From positions 1-64,000 of the forward strand of contig CAZVNJ010000002.1 of assembly GCA_964628985.1 (NCBI GenBank): a DNA stretch of 64,000 nucleotides, in the 5' to 3' direction. The stretch comes from SURF-43 sp964628985 (GTDB lineage Bacteria > Chloroflexota > Dehalococcoidia > UBA2979). Shown piece by piece: positions 34,118-41,950 of the stretch. The notes under the pieces were generated by a model. The model saw only the letters and a program-made list of their open reading frames with translations, had not been told where the DNA came from and did no database searches. The first letter of the stretch is position 1. The number at the start of each line of letters is the position of its first letter. The position numbers and the translations under genes were made by a program.

Positions 34118-34134
34118 TCCAACCTGGCCTCGCA

Positions 34135-35064
34135 TTACCGTCTGTTCAGCGCACGCATCTGCGCCGTCACCAGCGAGAGCAGCGGCGTGGCCACACCAAG
34201 TGAGACCGCCCGTCGGAGCGGCTCTCCGAAGATCGCGTCTACTTCCATCGGATTGCCCTCGACGAAGTCGATCATCGTGCTTGGCCGGTACGCAGCCATC
34301 GCGTCGGTGGCCGCGACCATATTGCGGGCAGTCGCGGCGCCATCGAGGCGGGCCTCGCTGCCATGGGCGGCCAGGTCCGCGTTCCCGGCCGCTGCAACCT
34401 CGAGGATGAGTGCGGTGGCGGCCTGGCGCAGGGCTGGGTCGGCGAGGATCCGGTCCGTCGTGATGCCGCCGGCAGTGACCGCCAGGCCGTTGAAGGGCAC
34501 GTTCCAGCACAGCTTCGTCCAGCGCCCTGCGAGCAGCGAAGGTGCGCGCACCGTCTGCACCTTCGCGCCCGCCCAGAGCGCCAGGCCGGTGTCCAGCTCG
34601 GACGGATCGTCGAGGAGGTGCCCAACCGTCACGGGGCCATAGTCGATATGGTGGACGACACCAGGCTCGCCGCGGTTGATGCAGGTGAACGCCAGCCCGC
34701 CGAAGACTCGCACCGCGCCGAACCATGCGGCGAAACGCTCTTCCAGGCCAAGCCCGTTCATGAGGACGAGGATCCGTGTAGTGGGGCCGATGCACGGCGC
34801 CACCAGTGCGCGCGCCTCCTCGATCGCCGTGGCCTTCAGCGCACAGACCACCCAGTCGACGACGCCGATCTCAGAGGCCGCGCGTGCCACATTCGGACGG
34901 TCGAGGTAGAGATCGCCGTCCTTGCTTATGACCTGCAAGCCCCGTGCCACGACGGCGTCATAGTCACGCCGCATGAGGAAGTGCACCTCATGGCCTGCCT
35001 CCGCGAGCCGTGCGCCGTAGTAGCACCCGACCGCACCGCTGCCGATGACGGCGACGCGGCTCAT
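34135..35064 (-). CDS. panE: 2-Dehydropantoate 2-reductase (ketopantoate reductase)
   Basis: NADPH-dependent reductase that makes pantoate for coenzyme A synthesis. The 309-residue protein begins with the Rossmann motif VIGSGAVGCYYGARLA, keeps the catalytic Lys in KLCWNVPFNGLA and has the C-terminal helical domain with MEVDAIFGEPL. The ATG at 35064 overlaps the stop of the upstream quinone-reductase gene by four bases (ATGA), so the two are coupled. Some PanE-fold proteins act on other 2-oxo acids, and the coupling to a quinone reductase leaves that possible. Confidence 0.85.
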   Translation of the reverse strand: MSRVAVIGSGAVGCYYGARLAEAGHEVHFLMRRDYDAVVARGLQVISKDGDLYLDRPNVARAASEIGVVDWVVCALKATAIEEARALVAPCIGPTTRILVLMNGLGLEERFAAWFGAVRVFGGLAFTCINRGEPGVVHHIDYGPVTVGHLLDDPSELDTGLALWAGAKVQTVRAPSLLAGRWTKLCWNVPFNGLAVTAGGITTDRILADPALRQAATALILEVAAAGNADLAAHGSEARLDGAATARNMVAATDAMAAYRPSTMIDFVEGNPMEVDAIFGEPLRRAVSLGVATPLLSLVTAQMRALNRR

Positions 35065-36038
35065 TGGTCCGGCCGTACTCGGATGATCGCTTTTCCGGCA
35101 ACGCGTCGCTGCTGGATCGCGACCAGGGCCTCGACCGCGTCCTCCAGCGGGTATTCCTGCGAGACGAACGGCCGGACGCGCCCCTCGCTGTACCACCGCA
35201 CCAGTTCCCCGAGCGCGCGACGGACCTCGTCCGGTCGGTTGCGACGAGCCTGCCCCAGAGAGAAGCCGAGGACGCCCGCATCCTTCACGAGCAGGTGATT
35301 CGCCGGGATCTGCGGGATCTGGCCGCTCGCGAAGCCGATGATGAGGATGCGTCCCTGCGGACGGACGAGGTGCAGGGACGCCGTAAACATGTCCCCGCCG
35401 ACTGGGTCGTAAGCGACATCAATGCCGCCCGTCAGCGCCTGCACGCGCGTACGCACGTCGTCGGTGGAGAGCACGCCGAAGTCCGCGCCGTGTTCCCGTG
35501 CGATCGCAAGTTTGTCCTCGGTGGAGGCGGTGGCGATCACGATTGCGCCGGCGGCCTTGCCCACCTCTACGGCGGTGAGGCCGACCCCACCCGAGGCGCC
35601 GTGGACGAGGAGGACCTCTCCCGCCACCAGGTGCGCCCGGTCGAGCAGTGCGAGGTGGGACGTGGCGTAGACGACCGGGAAGGCCGCCGCGACGGCGAAG
35701 GGCATCTCTTCGGGAATCGGCGTGACGTCGATGGCCTGTGCCACGACCTCCTCGGCGAACCCGCCGTGGTCCAGGAACGCGAGGACCCGTTCCCCGACCT
35801 GTAGGCCCCGGACGTCGTCTCCAACTTCGAGGATGCTCCCGGCGACTTCCATCCCGGGCGAGAACGGGAAGGGCGGGCGCTCCTGGTATTCCCCTTTGAC
35901 GATGAGGGTGTCGGCGAAATTGACGCCGGCAGCGTGTACCGCGATGCGCACACCGTCTGGGGTGACGGTAGGGGGCGCAGTGTCCTCTACCTGAAGGAGG
36001 TCGACGGAACTCCACGTATGACAGATGACGGCTCGCAT
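35061..36038 (-). CDS. NADPH:quinone oxidoreductase, zeta-crystallin type (MDR family)
   Basis: A 325-residue zinc-free medium-chain dehydrogenase/reductase. GVNFADTLIVKG and PGMEVAGSI mark the N-terminal domain, HGASGGVGLTAVEVGK is the NADPH-binding motif, and YDPVGGDMF and IGFASGQIPQ follow. Such enzymes reduce quinones or enals with NADPH. The ATG at 36038 is preceded by tandem TGACGTCA palindromes, about 60 bp upstream. It overlaps the ketopantoate reductase gene by ATGA. Confidence 0.88.
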   Translation of the reverse strand: MRAVICHTWSSVDLLQVEDTAPPTVTPDGVRIAVHAAGVNFADTLIVKGEYQERPPFPFSPGMEVAGSILEVGDDVRGLQVGERVLAFLDHGGFAEEVVAQAIDVTPIPEEMPFAVAAAFPVVYATSHLALLDRAHLVAGEVLLVHGASGGVGLTAVEVGKAAGAIVIATASTEDKLAIAREHGADFGVLSTDDVRTRVQALTGGIDVAYDPVGGDMFTASLHLVRPQGRILIIGFASGQIPQIPANHLLVKDAGVLGFSLGQARRNRPDEVRRALGELVRWYSEGRVRPFVSQEYPLEDAVEALVAIQQRRVAGKAIIRVRPDQ

Positions 36039-36091
36039 CGGGGGATTCTCGCCGACAGAGCCATCCGTCTCAACGCGGGACTTGACTAGAC

Positions 36092-36117
36092 GTTATAATG
36101 ACGTCATAATGACGTCA
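36092..36117. promoter_or_regulatory. Tandem TGACGTCA palindromes over divergent -10 boxes
   Basis: TGACGTCA occurs at 36099-36106 and 36110-36117, 11 bp apart, so both copies face the same side of the helix. TATAAT lies at 36094-36099 on the plus strand, and TATAAC (36097-36092) with ATGACG 15 bp away on the minus strand could drive the quinone reductase. This looks like a cooperative repressor site. The regulator is not identified; the HxlR gene at 36761 is one candidate. Confidence 0.55.
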
Positions 36118-36148
36118 TATCGACAGCACAGAAATCGAAGGGCATCTC

Positions 36149-36304
36149 ATGAACCGCTCGAACGCCAACACTGCCTATCAGCGCCTCCTCAGAGCCCGAT
36201 ACTCCGGTCTGCCGACCCGGCGTGAATTCGATCGGAGCCTCGCCGAGACCAGTCGGCTTGAGACCATCGCGCGACTCGACGCGCTTGCCATCCGAGGCTT
36301 CTGA
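36149..36304 (+). CDS. Possible small protein, 51 residues
   Basis: A basic 51-residue reading frame starting MNRSNANTAYQRLL, with an AAGGG ribosome site 7 nt before the ATG and a TATAAT box about 50 bp upstream. It resembles nothing I know. It ends in IARLDALAIRGF and is predicted helical. It is divergent from the quinone reductase across the TGACGTCA repeats. It may be real because of its signals, but size and lack of homology keep confidence low. Confidence 0.35.
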   Translation: MNRSNANTAYQRLLRARYSGLPTRREFDRSLAETSRLETIARLDALAIRGF

Positions 36305-36760
36305 GGTTCTGCCCGGAGGGAGTTCATCCGTGTCACGACTAACCGAGGCGCAGACGGTGACTGGCCATGTCGCTGCGCAAATCGCCGAGTACCTCTTCGG
36401 TCCCGATGACGGACCAGAACGCCGGGGCCGAAGCCGCGGACGGCCCAGCCGCCGTCAGGACCTACGTCACTCAAGGGCACGGCTCTGCTTAGAACTTGCG
36501 GGCCTCTGCGAACACCTTCCCCACGTGGCACGCGACTTCGGTGCGGGCCCACCAGTGGTCCAGCAGACTGGGGTGGTCGCGCTCACGTCGGCACTCGTCG
36601 GAATCCGGAAATCTGGCAGGACGCGGGAGCGCATCCGGCGGTCATCGGCGCGGACGAGCCCTCTTTCTGCGCGCCGCAGTGCTGCTGGCCGTGGCGATCA
36701 CCCGGCGGTGGCGGCGGCGCGGTCCGCGTCGTCGGCAGGGTTTCAGCGTATAGTTGCCGC
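36305..36760. other. Intergenic stretch with no convincing gene
   Basis: About 450 bp between the small frame at 36149 and the HxlR gene. A frame starting at GTG 36330 has a GGAGGG ribosome site and about 25 plausible residues (SRLTEAQTVTGHVAAQIAEY), then turns into arginine-rich sequence typical of noncoding GC-rich DNA and runs into the HxlR gene. A second short frame at 36406 gives 29 residues. The region may hold the remains of a lost gene. Confidence 0.4.
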
Positions 36761-37105
36761 ATGGGCGACCCCGAGGCTTTCTCACCGTTTTGTCCGCGCT
36801 ATCACCATGCGGTCGAGGTGATCGGACGCCGGTGGACGGGCGCCATCCTCCGAGCGCTACTCACGGGCCACACGCGCTTCACCGATATCGCGCAGACCAT
36901 CCCCGGCCTCAGTGACCGCCTGTTGTCTGAGCGCCTGAAGGAGCTCGAGGCGGAGCACATCGTGGTGCGCACGGTGCACCCGGAGACGCCGGTCCGTGTG
37001 GAATACCGCCTCACAGACCGTGGCGAAGCGCTCGCGCCCGTGATCCAGGCGCTCGCGGACTGGTCCGAGCGCTGGATCCCGGCGCCCGCCGGCACTCGCC
37101 GCTAA
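36761..37105 (+). CDS. HxlR-family transcriptional regulator
   Basis: A 114-residue winged-helix regulator of the HxlR (DUF24) family. It has an N-terminal FCPRYHHAVEVIGRRW with the single conserved Cys that senses quinones or reactive electrophiles in YodB/QorR-type members, then RFTDIAQTIPGLSDRLLSERLKEL in part as the recognition region and VEYRLTDRGEAL in the wing. It could control the quinone reductase at 35061-36038, some 700 bp away, by analogy with QorR; this is inference. A SnoaL-like gene starts 18 bp downstream. Confidence 0.88.
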   Translation: MGDPEAFSPFCPRYHHAVEVIGRRWTGAILRALLTGHTRFTDIAQTIPGLSDRLLSERLKELEAEHIVVRTVHPETPVRVEYRLTDRGEALAPVIQALADWSERWIPAPAGTRR

Positions 37106-37123
37106 ACACGCGACGAGCATCGA

Positions 37124-37564
37124 GTGAACCTCGACTACCGCGCCCTGGCGGACCACTGGATGCGACGCGTGGACGAGGTCGGCCTACTCGCCGCGATCGA
37201 CGAGATCGCCGCGCCTGCGCTGGTGGCGGAGAGCGGGATGGGTGCGAGGGATCTGGCGGGGCTTCGGGCGCGCTTCGAGGAGATGGCGATCGCGTTCCCG
37301 GACGCGACAGTCACTCTCGAAGACGTCATCGTAGACGGCCCGAAGGTGTGCCTGGTCCTCGACTGGCAGGGGAGCTTTCTGGGGCCTCTGCGCGGGTTTA
37401 GGCCGAACGGCCGCCCCGTGAAGTTCGCGATCGTCATGATCCTCCAGATGGCCGGCTTCATGGTGGAGCGTGTGCGCATCTATACAGAGGCCTTCACCGG
37501 GCCGGTGCAGATGGGACTGATCCCGTCCTTCGAAGACCTGGAGCGCACCGAGGGGCCGATCTAG
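37124..37564 (+). CDS. SnoaL-like polyketide cyclase/nuclear-transport-factor-2 fold protein
   Basis: A 146-residue protein with the NTF2-like cone fold of SnoaL ester cyclases. It opens with a helical segment, then shows ARFEEMAIAFPDATVTLEDVIVDG and ends with strands VERVRIYTEAF and a short tail. The GTG at 37124 lies 18 bp behind the HxlR gene, so it is probably controlled with it. Such proteins may be isomerases, dehydratases or binding proteins; nothing here fixes the activity. Confidence 0.75.
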   Translation: MNLDYRALADHWMRRVDEVGLLAAIDEIAAPALVAESGMGARDLAGLRARFEEMAIAFPDATVTLEDVIVDGPKVCLVLDWQGSFLGPLRGFRPNGRPVKFAIVMILQMAGFMVERVRIYTEAFTGPVQMGLIPSFEDLERTEGPI

Positions 37565-37644
37565 CCGCGGCGCGCCTCGCCGCTGGCGGACCGCCTCGGT
37601 AGACTCACACTCTCACCTTCTCCCGCACCTGACCGGGGCTGCCC

Positions 37645-38907
37645 GTGCGCCGCAGACTGGCCCGACCGTTCTACGGCTGGTGGATCGTGGGCGCCGCCGT
37701 CGTGTTGCAGGCTCTCCCGGCGGGCCTGCTGCAACAGGCCTATGGCGCGTACGTCGTCCTCCTCGAGCGTGAGTTCGGATGGAGTCGCACGGTCCTGTCC
37801 GGCGCGTTCTCCGTCGTGCGCATGGAGGAGGGGCTCCTCGGGCCGCTGCAGGGCTGGCTGCTCGACCGCTTCGGCCCGCGGGCAGTGATGCGCGTGGGGA
37901 CGGTGGTGTTCGCCGGCGGCTTCTTCGTCTTCGCACGCATCGACTCGGTCGCCGGGTTTTACGCCGCGTTCATGATCATGGCGGTCGGGGCATCCCTCTC
38001 CGGGTTCCTCTCGATCACGACCGCGATCGTGAACTGGTTCGACCGCAAGCGCTCGATGGCCATGGGGATCGCGTTGCTCGGGACGGCGGTGGGCGGCCTC
38101 TTGCTGCCGCTCGTGGTGCTCGGGCTCGAGGCCTGGGGCTGGCGTGTGATGGCAAACCTCTCGGGAGCGATCATCCTCGCCGTCGGGCTGCCGTTCGTGC
38201 AGATCATCCGGCACCGCCCGGAGCAATACGGAATGCTTCCTGACGGGCGGGCCGAACCGCTGCCGTTAGCAGAAGGGGAGGTGCGTCCGTTACCTCCGGA
38301 GGAGCCGGCCTCCTTCACCGCGCGCGACGCGATGCGTACGAGGGCCTTCTGGTTCATCTCCCTGGCACACACCGCCTCAGTGTTGGTGGTGTCAGTGGTC
38401 ATGGTGCACTTCGTCGCGTACGCAACCACGTCGCTCGGGTACTCACTGAGCGCGGCCGCTGGGATCGTGACACTGCAGACTGTCACGAACCTGATCGGCC
38501 GACCGCTGGGCGGGTGGATGGCGGACCGCACGAGTTCGCGGCTGGTGACCATCGTCGCGATGCTGGGGCACGCGCTCGCGCTGCTCCTGCTTGCCTATGC
38601 CGTGCACCCCTGGATGGTGATCGCGTTCGCGCTCCTCAATGGCCTCGCATGGGGGGCGCGGGTGCCGGTGGTGGTGTCGATGCGGGCGGAGTACTTCGGC
38701 TCGCGATCGTTCGGGGCGATCATGGGGCTCTCATCGCTGGTCGTGACGATGGGCGGGGTGATCGCCCCGGTCGTCGCCGCCTGGGCGTATGACGCCACGC
38801 AGTCCTACACGTTGTCGTTCGCGATCCTCGCGGTCCTGGCCGGACTCGGGTCCCTCTTCCTCGTCTTTCTGCCAAAGCCGCAGCAGGCGCCTCGGGCGGC
38901 CGTCTGA
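37645..38907 (+). CDS. MFS transporter (OFA/monocarboxylate-like)
   Basis: A 420-residue, twelve-helix major facilitator protein. The start FYGWWIVGAAVVLQAL, the loop LLDRFGPRAVMRVG after helix 2 and NWFDRKRSMAMGIALLG are typical of oxalate:formate/monocarboxylate-type carriers. A polar central loop of about 40 residues separates the halves. It starts with GTG 37645, 80 bp after the SnoaL-like gene, and converges with an HxlR gene. Likely uptake or antiport of small organic anions. Confidence 0.87.
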   Translation: MRRRLARPFYGWWIVGAAVVLQALPAGLLQQAYGAYVVLLEREFGWSRTVLSGAFSVVRMEEGLLGPLQGWLLDRFGPRAVMRVGTVVFAGGFFVFARIDSVAGFYAAFMIMAVGASLSGFLSITTAIVNWFDRKRSMAMGIALLGTAVGGLLLPLVVLGLEAWGWRVMANLSGAIILAVGLPFVQIIRHRPEQYGMLPDGRAEPLPLAEGEVRPLPPEEPASFTARDAMRTRAFWFISLAHTASVLVVSVVMVHFVAYATTSLGYSLSAAAGIVTLQTVTNLIGRPLGGWMADRTSSRLVTIVAMLGHALALLLLAYAVHPWMVIAFALLNGLAWGARVPVVVSMRAEYFGSRSFGAIMGLSSLVVTMGGVIAPVVAAWAYDATQSYTLSFAILAVLAGLGSLFLVFLPKPQQAPRAAV

Positions 38908-38946
38908 GGGAGCCGTAGCCGGCAGCAGTGACGGACATGCGCGCGC

Positions 38947-39306
38947 TCAGAGGGTTGGCGACGCGGGGACTGGAGTCTTCCGGGGCTCCCACTCCTCGCC
39001 GTACCTCCGCATTGCCACCAGGACCGGGACGAATGCGCGCCCCTTCTCGGTGAGCCGGTACTCGGCTCGAGGCGGGTGCTCGCTATAGAAGACCCGCTCC
39101 ACCATTCCATGCTCCTCCAGGCGCTTCAGGCGCTCCGAGAGCCGGTTCGCAGAGATTCCCTTGAGCAACTCGAGCAGCGTCGAGAATTTCCGGCGCCCCC
39201 AGGACAGGTCGCGCAGGATCAGCAGGGTCCAGCGGTCACCCACCACGTCGAGCGTCCGTGCGACCGGGCAGTGTTGCTGCGTCTCGTAGATGCGCGATTC
39301 CGCCAT
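38947..39306 (-). CDS. HxlR-family transcriptional regulator
   Basis: A 119-residue winged-helix regulator. The start is YETQQHCPVARTLDVVGDRWTLLIL in outline, with the single family Cys, followed by RKFSTLLELLKGISANRLSERLKRL in part and AEYRLTEKGRAF. The ATG at 39306 (MAESRIYE) is used because the family begins there. It is divergent from the enoyl-CoA hydratase at 39405 with a promoter and inverted repeat in the 98-bp gap, so it probably controls that gene and itself. Confidence 0.88.
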   Translation of the reverse strand: MAESRIYETQQHCPVARTLDVVGDRWTLLILRDLSWGRRKFSTLLELLKGISANRLSERLKRLEEHGMVERVFYSEHPPRAEYRLTEKGRAFVPVLVAMRRYGEEWEPRKTPVPASPTL

Positions 39307-39334
39307 CGCCGACCCCTTCCACCCCGCACCATCC

Positions 39335-39367
39335 TTGACAATCGTATCCGACTCAATTACAAGTCGG
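39335..39367 (+). promoter_or_regulatory. Promoter with overlapping inverted repeat (probable HxlR operator)
   Basis: TTGACA at 39335-39340 and TACAAG at 39358-39363 with a 17-bp spacer read toward the enoyl-CoA hydratase. CCGACT (39348-39353) and AGTCGG (39362-39367), 8 bp apart, form an inverted repeat over the -10 box, and a related GGAGTCG follows. A repressor bound here would block the promoter. Confidence 0.55.
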
Positions 39368-39404
39368 CTAGTGAGTATCGGAGTCGTAACTGACGGAGGG
39401 CCGG

Positions 39405-40199
39405 ATGCCTGAGACTCCTGAGCGGCCGGTGCTCTTCGAGGTGGACAGGGGCGTCGCCACGGTGACGCTGAACCGGCCGGATGCGATGAACGCAATCAAC
39501 GCTGATCTCAGTGCTGGCCTCATGGACGCGTTGCAGCAGGTCCGTTCACGCGAGGATGTGCGCGTCGCCATCCTCACCGGGGCTGGCCGGGCGTTCTGCG
39601 CCGGGGCTGACCTGCGCGGTCGTCCTGGGGGCCCCGCAGCGGCGAGCGGCGTAGCGAGCCTCTTCCCCACTGAGGACCGGGTGGGGTTTTCCCAGTTCGA
39701 CACGAAGAAGCCGGTCATCGTCGCGGTGAATGGCTACTGCCTCGGGGGCGGCTTCGAGATGGCGCTGGCCGGGGACATCATCATCGCCAGCGAGGCGGCG
39801 CAATTCGGGTTGCCCGAGATCACGCTCGGCTTCTTCCCGCTCGCCGGGGCCCCGGTGACGCTCCCGCGCACGATCCCTCGAGTGCTCGCCAATGACATGC
39901 TCTTCACCGGGGAGCGCATCGATGCGCAGACCGCGCGCGCGTTCGGCATCGTCAGTCGGGTGGTGCCGGCAGAGGACCTGATGAGCACGGCGCGCGCGAT
40001 CGCAGACAAGATCGCCGGGTACGCTCCGCTCGCGGTACGGGCCATGCACGAACTCGTCCGCCGCCAGGGCAACATGCCGCGTCCGGAGGCGGAGCGCCTG
40101 GCTGCCACGATGCGCTGGGCGATCGGACTGACTGAAGACGCCAAGGAAGGTCCTCGCGCATTCGCGGAGAAGCGCGCACCTGTCTTCCGCGGCGAGTAA
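39405..40199 (+). CDS. Enoyl-CoA hydratase
   Basis: A 264-residue crotonase-family hydratase. It shows LNRPDAMNAIN, the oxyanion loop GRAFCAGADLRG, CLGGGFEMALAGD with the first catalytic Glu and FGLPEITLGFFP with the second, so both acids of an active hydratase are present. The end PRAFAEKRAPVFRG is typical. It is divergent from an HxlR regulator and is followed 28 bp later by a DinB-family gene. Likely in degradation of a fatty or aromatic acyl-CoA. Confidence 0.88.
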   Translation: MPETPERPVLFEVDRGVATVTLNRPDAMNAINADLSAGLMDALQQVRSREDVRVAILTGAGRAFCAGADLRGRPGGPAAASGVASLFPTEDRVGFSQFDTKKPVIVAVNGYCLGGGFEMALAGDIIIASEAAQFGLPEITLGFFPLAGAPVTLPRTIPRVLANDMLFTGERIDAQTARAFGIVSRVVPAEDLMSTARAIADKIAGYAPLAVRAMHELVRRQGNMPRPEAERLAATMRWAIGLTEDAKEGPRAFAEKRAPVFRGE

Positions 40200-40227
40200 C
40201 GAGTGTCCTGATCCGGGAGGCGTCACC

Positions 40228-40767
40228 ATGGTGAGTCCAGAGCAGCAGGCCGAGTACGACCGCATGCGCGGCTACTACCTGGCGCAGGGTGAGAAGTACT
40301 CGTTCGCTGAACTGTGGCCGCGGGCCACCGCCGCACGGCTGGAGCTCCTTGCTGCGCTGGAGGGGGTCTCGGACGCCCAGGCCGATTGGTCGCCGGCACC
40401 CGAGGAGTGGAGCATCAAGGAGACCGCGCTCCATATCCTCAACAACTCGCGTTCAGCGCGGCGGCTGGTGCGACGGCTCGCGCTCGGCCAGTCAGACGAC
40501 GCGGCCGGTATCGAGCCTCCACGTGAGGCGACCAGCCTCCCCATCCAGGAACTGCACGTCCGGCTGCGGCAGGATGGCATCGAGTGGGCTGCCGCCATCC
40601 TCGACCTCCCGCCGACTCCCCCGAACACGCCGACCGCCCCGCACTCGATGTTCGGCCACCTGCACGCCCGTGCCTGGTATCTCTTCCAGCGTACGCACGA
40701 TCTCGACCACCGTGGCCAGATCGAGAAGGTCAAAGCGATGCCTGGGTACCCGCGGTCCGCATCATGA
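40228..40767 (+). CDS. DinB/YfiT-like four-helix metal-binding protein
   Basis: A 179-residue DinB-superfamily protein. Histidines likely to bind metal lie in TALHILNN and in the C-terminal RTHDLDHRGQIE. The family includes bacillithiol/mycothiol-dependent transferases and thiol-linked isomerases. The ATG at 40228 has GGGAGG upstream, and its stop overlaps the following LLM gene by ATGA, so the two products may act in one pathway. Confidence 0.78.
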   Translation: MVSPEQQAEYDRMRGYYLAQGEKYSFAELWPRATAARLELLAALEGVSDAQADWSPAPEEWSIKETALHILNNSRSARRLVRRLALGQSDDAAGIEPPREATSLPIQELHVRLRQDGIEWAAAILDLPPTPPNTPTAPHSMFGHLHARAWYLFQRTHDLDHRGQIEKVKAMPGYPRSAS

Positions 40768-41807
40768 AAGTCGGTGTAGGCCTCGGCACCGGGCGGGGTG
40801 ACTGGCAGGCCGCGGAGACATGGGTACGCGAGGTCGAGCGCCTGGGCGTCGACCGTGCCTGGTCGGGCGAGACCTGGGGGTTCGATGCCTTCACGCCGAT
40901 CGCGCGACTCGCCGGCGTGACCCAGCGGATCACGCTGGGCACGAGCATCGCGCAGGTGGGCACGCGCTCGCCCGCAGTCCTGGCGATGACCGCGCTCTCG
41001 CTCGCGTCGATGACGGAAGGCCGCTTCATCCTCGGCCTCGGGACCAGCGGCCCCCAGGTGATCGAGGGCTGGCACGGCGTCCCGTTCAACCCGCCATACA
41101 CACGGCTCCGGGAAACCATCGAGGTCGTGCGTCTCGCGATGTCCGGCGAGCGCGTCGCCTACGAGGGGAAGGTCTACACCTTGCCGCTTCCAGGCGGCGA
41201 GGGGCGAGCGCTGCGCACGAGTGCGCCCCCACGGCATGTCCCGATCTACCTCGCGACGCTGGGACCCCGCAGCCTGCGGATGACGGGCGAACTGGCCGAC
41301 GGCTGGATTGCCTCCTCGTTCATGGCGGAGCACTCGGCGGTCTTCCTGGACGAGATCCGTCGCGGCGCCGAAGCGGCGGGGCGGGAGTTCAGCCAGATCG
41401 AGCGTCAGGCTGGTGGAGTGGTGGAGTTCGGCGACGATCTCGATCGGCTCGTCCAGCCACGCAAGCCGGGGTTCGCGTTTGAGATGGGAGCGATGGGCTC
41501 GCCTGAACACAATTTCTACCGGGAGGCGTACACGCGTCAGGGGTACGGCGAACTTGCGGAGCGGGTACTGGCACTGTGGCTCGACCGCCGTCGCGACGAG
41601 GCCGCCGGGCTGATCCCGGACGAGTTCGTGATCAAGTCGAATTTCCTCGGGACGGACGAGATGGTGAAGGCGCGCATCCGGGCCAACCGGGACGGCGGGA
41701 TCACCACGCTGCAGGTTTCCCCGGCGGGCGAGTCGATGTCGGACCGGCTCTCGACACTCGGTCGCTTCATGGACCTCGTGCGTTCGGTGGAGGCGGAGTC
41801 CGTCTAG
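40764..41807 (+). CDS. LLM-class F420-dependent oxidoreductase
   Basis: A 347-residue luciferase-like flavoenzyme. It shows LGVDRAWSGETWGFDAFTPIA, TLGTSIAQVGTRSPAVLAMTA, MTEGRFILGLGTSGPQVIEGWHG in outline and PIYLATLGPRSLRMTGELADGW, the order seen in F420-dependent members acting on CoA-free small molecules. The ATG overlaps the DinB gene's stop by four bases. The frame is open further upstream but within the DinB gene. Substrate unknown. Confidence 0.87.
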   Translation: MKVGVGLGTGRGDWQAAETWVREVERLGVDRAWSGETWGFDAFTPIARLAGVTQRITLGTSIAQVGTRSPAVLAMTALSLASMTEGRFILGLGTSGPQVIEGWHGVPFNPPYTRLRETIEVVRLAMSGERVAYEGKVYTLPLPGGEGRALRTSAPPRHVPIYLATLGPRSLRMTGELADGWIASSFMAEHSAVFLDEIRRGAEAAGREFSQIERQAGGVVEFGDDLDRLVQPRKPGFAFEMGAMGSPEHNFYREAYTRQGYGELAERVLALWLDRRRDEAAGLIPDEFVIKSNFLGTDEMVKARIRANRDGGITTLQVSPAGESMSDRLSTLGRFMDLVRSVEAESV

Positions 41808-41950
41808 GACTGCCGCTGGCGAGCGCGCTCAGAAGCACCCCGGTCACCCATTGCTGTCACACATTGTTTGCAGATGCCCCGTACTCGGCGGCGCGTGTGC
41901 CGCGAACCAGCGCAGACACTCACGCCCAGTGATGCTGGCGAGGAGTCCCG

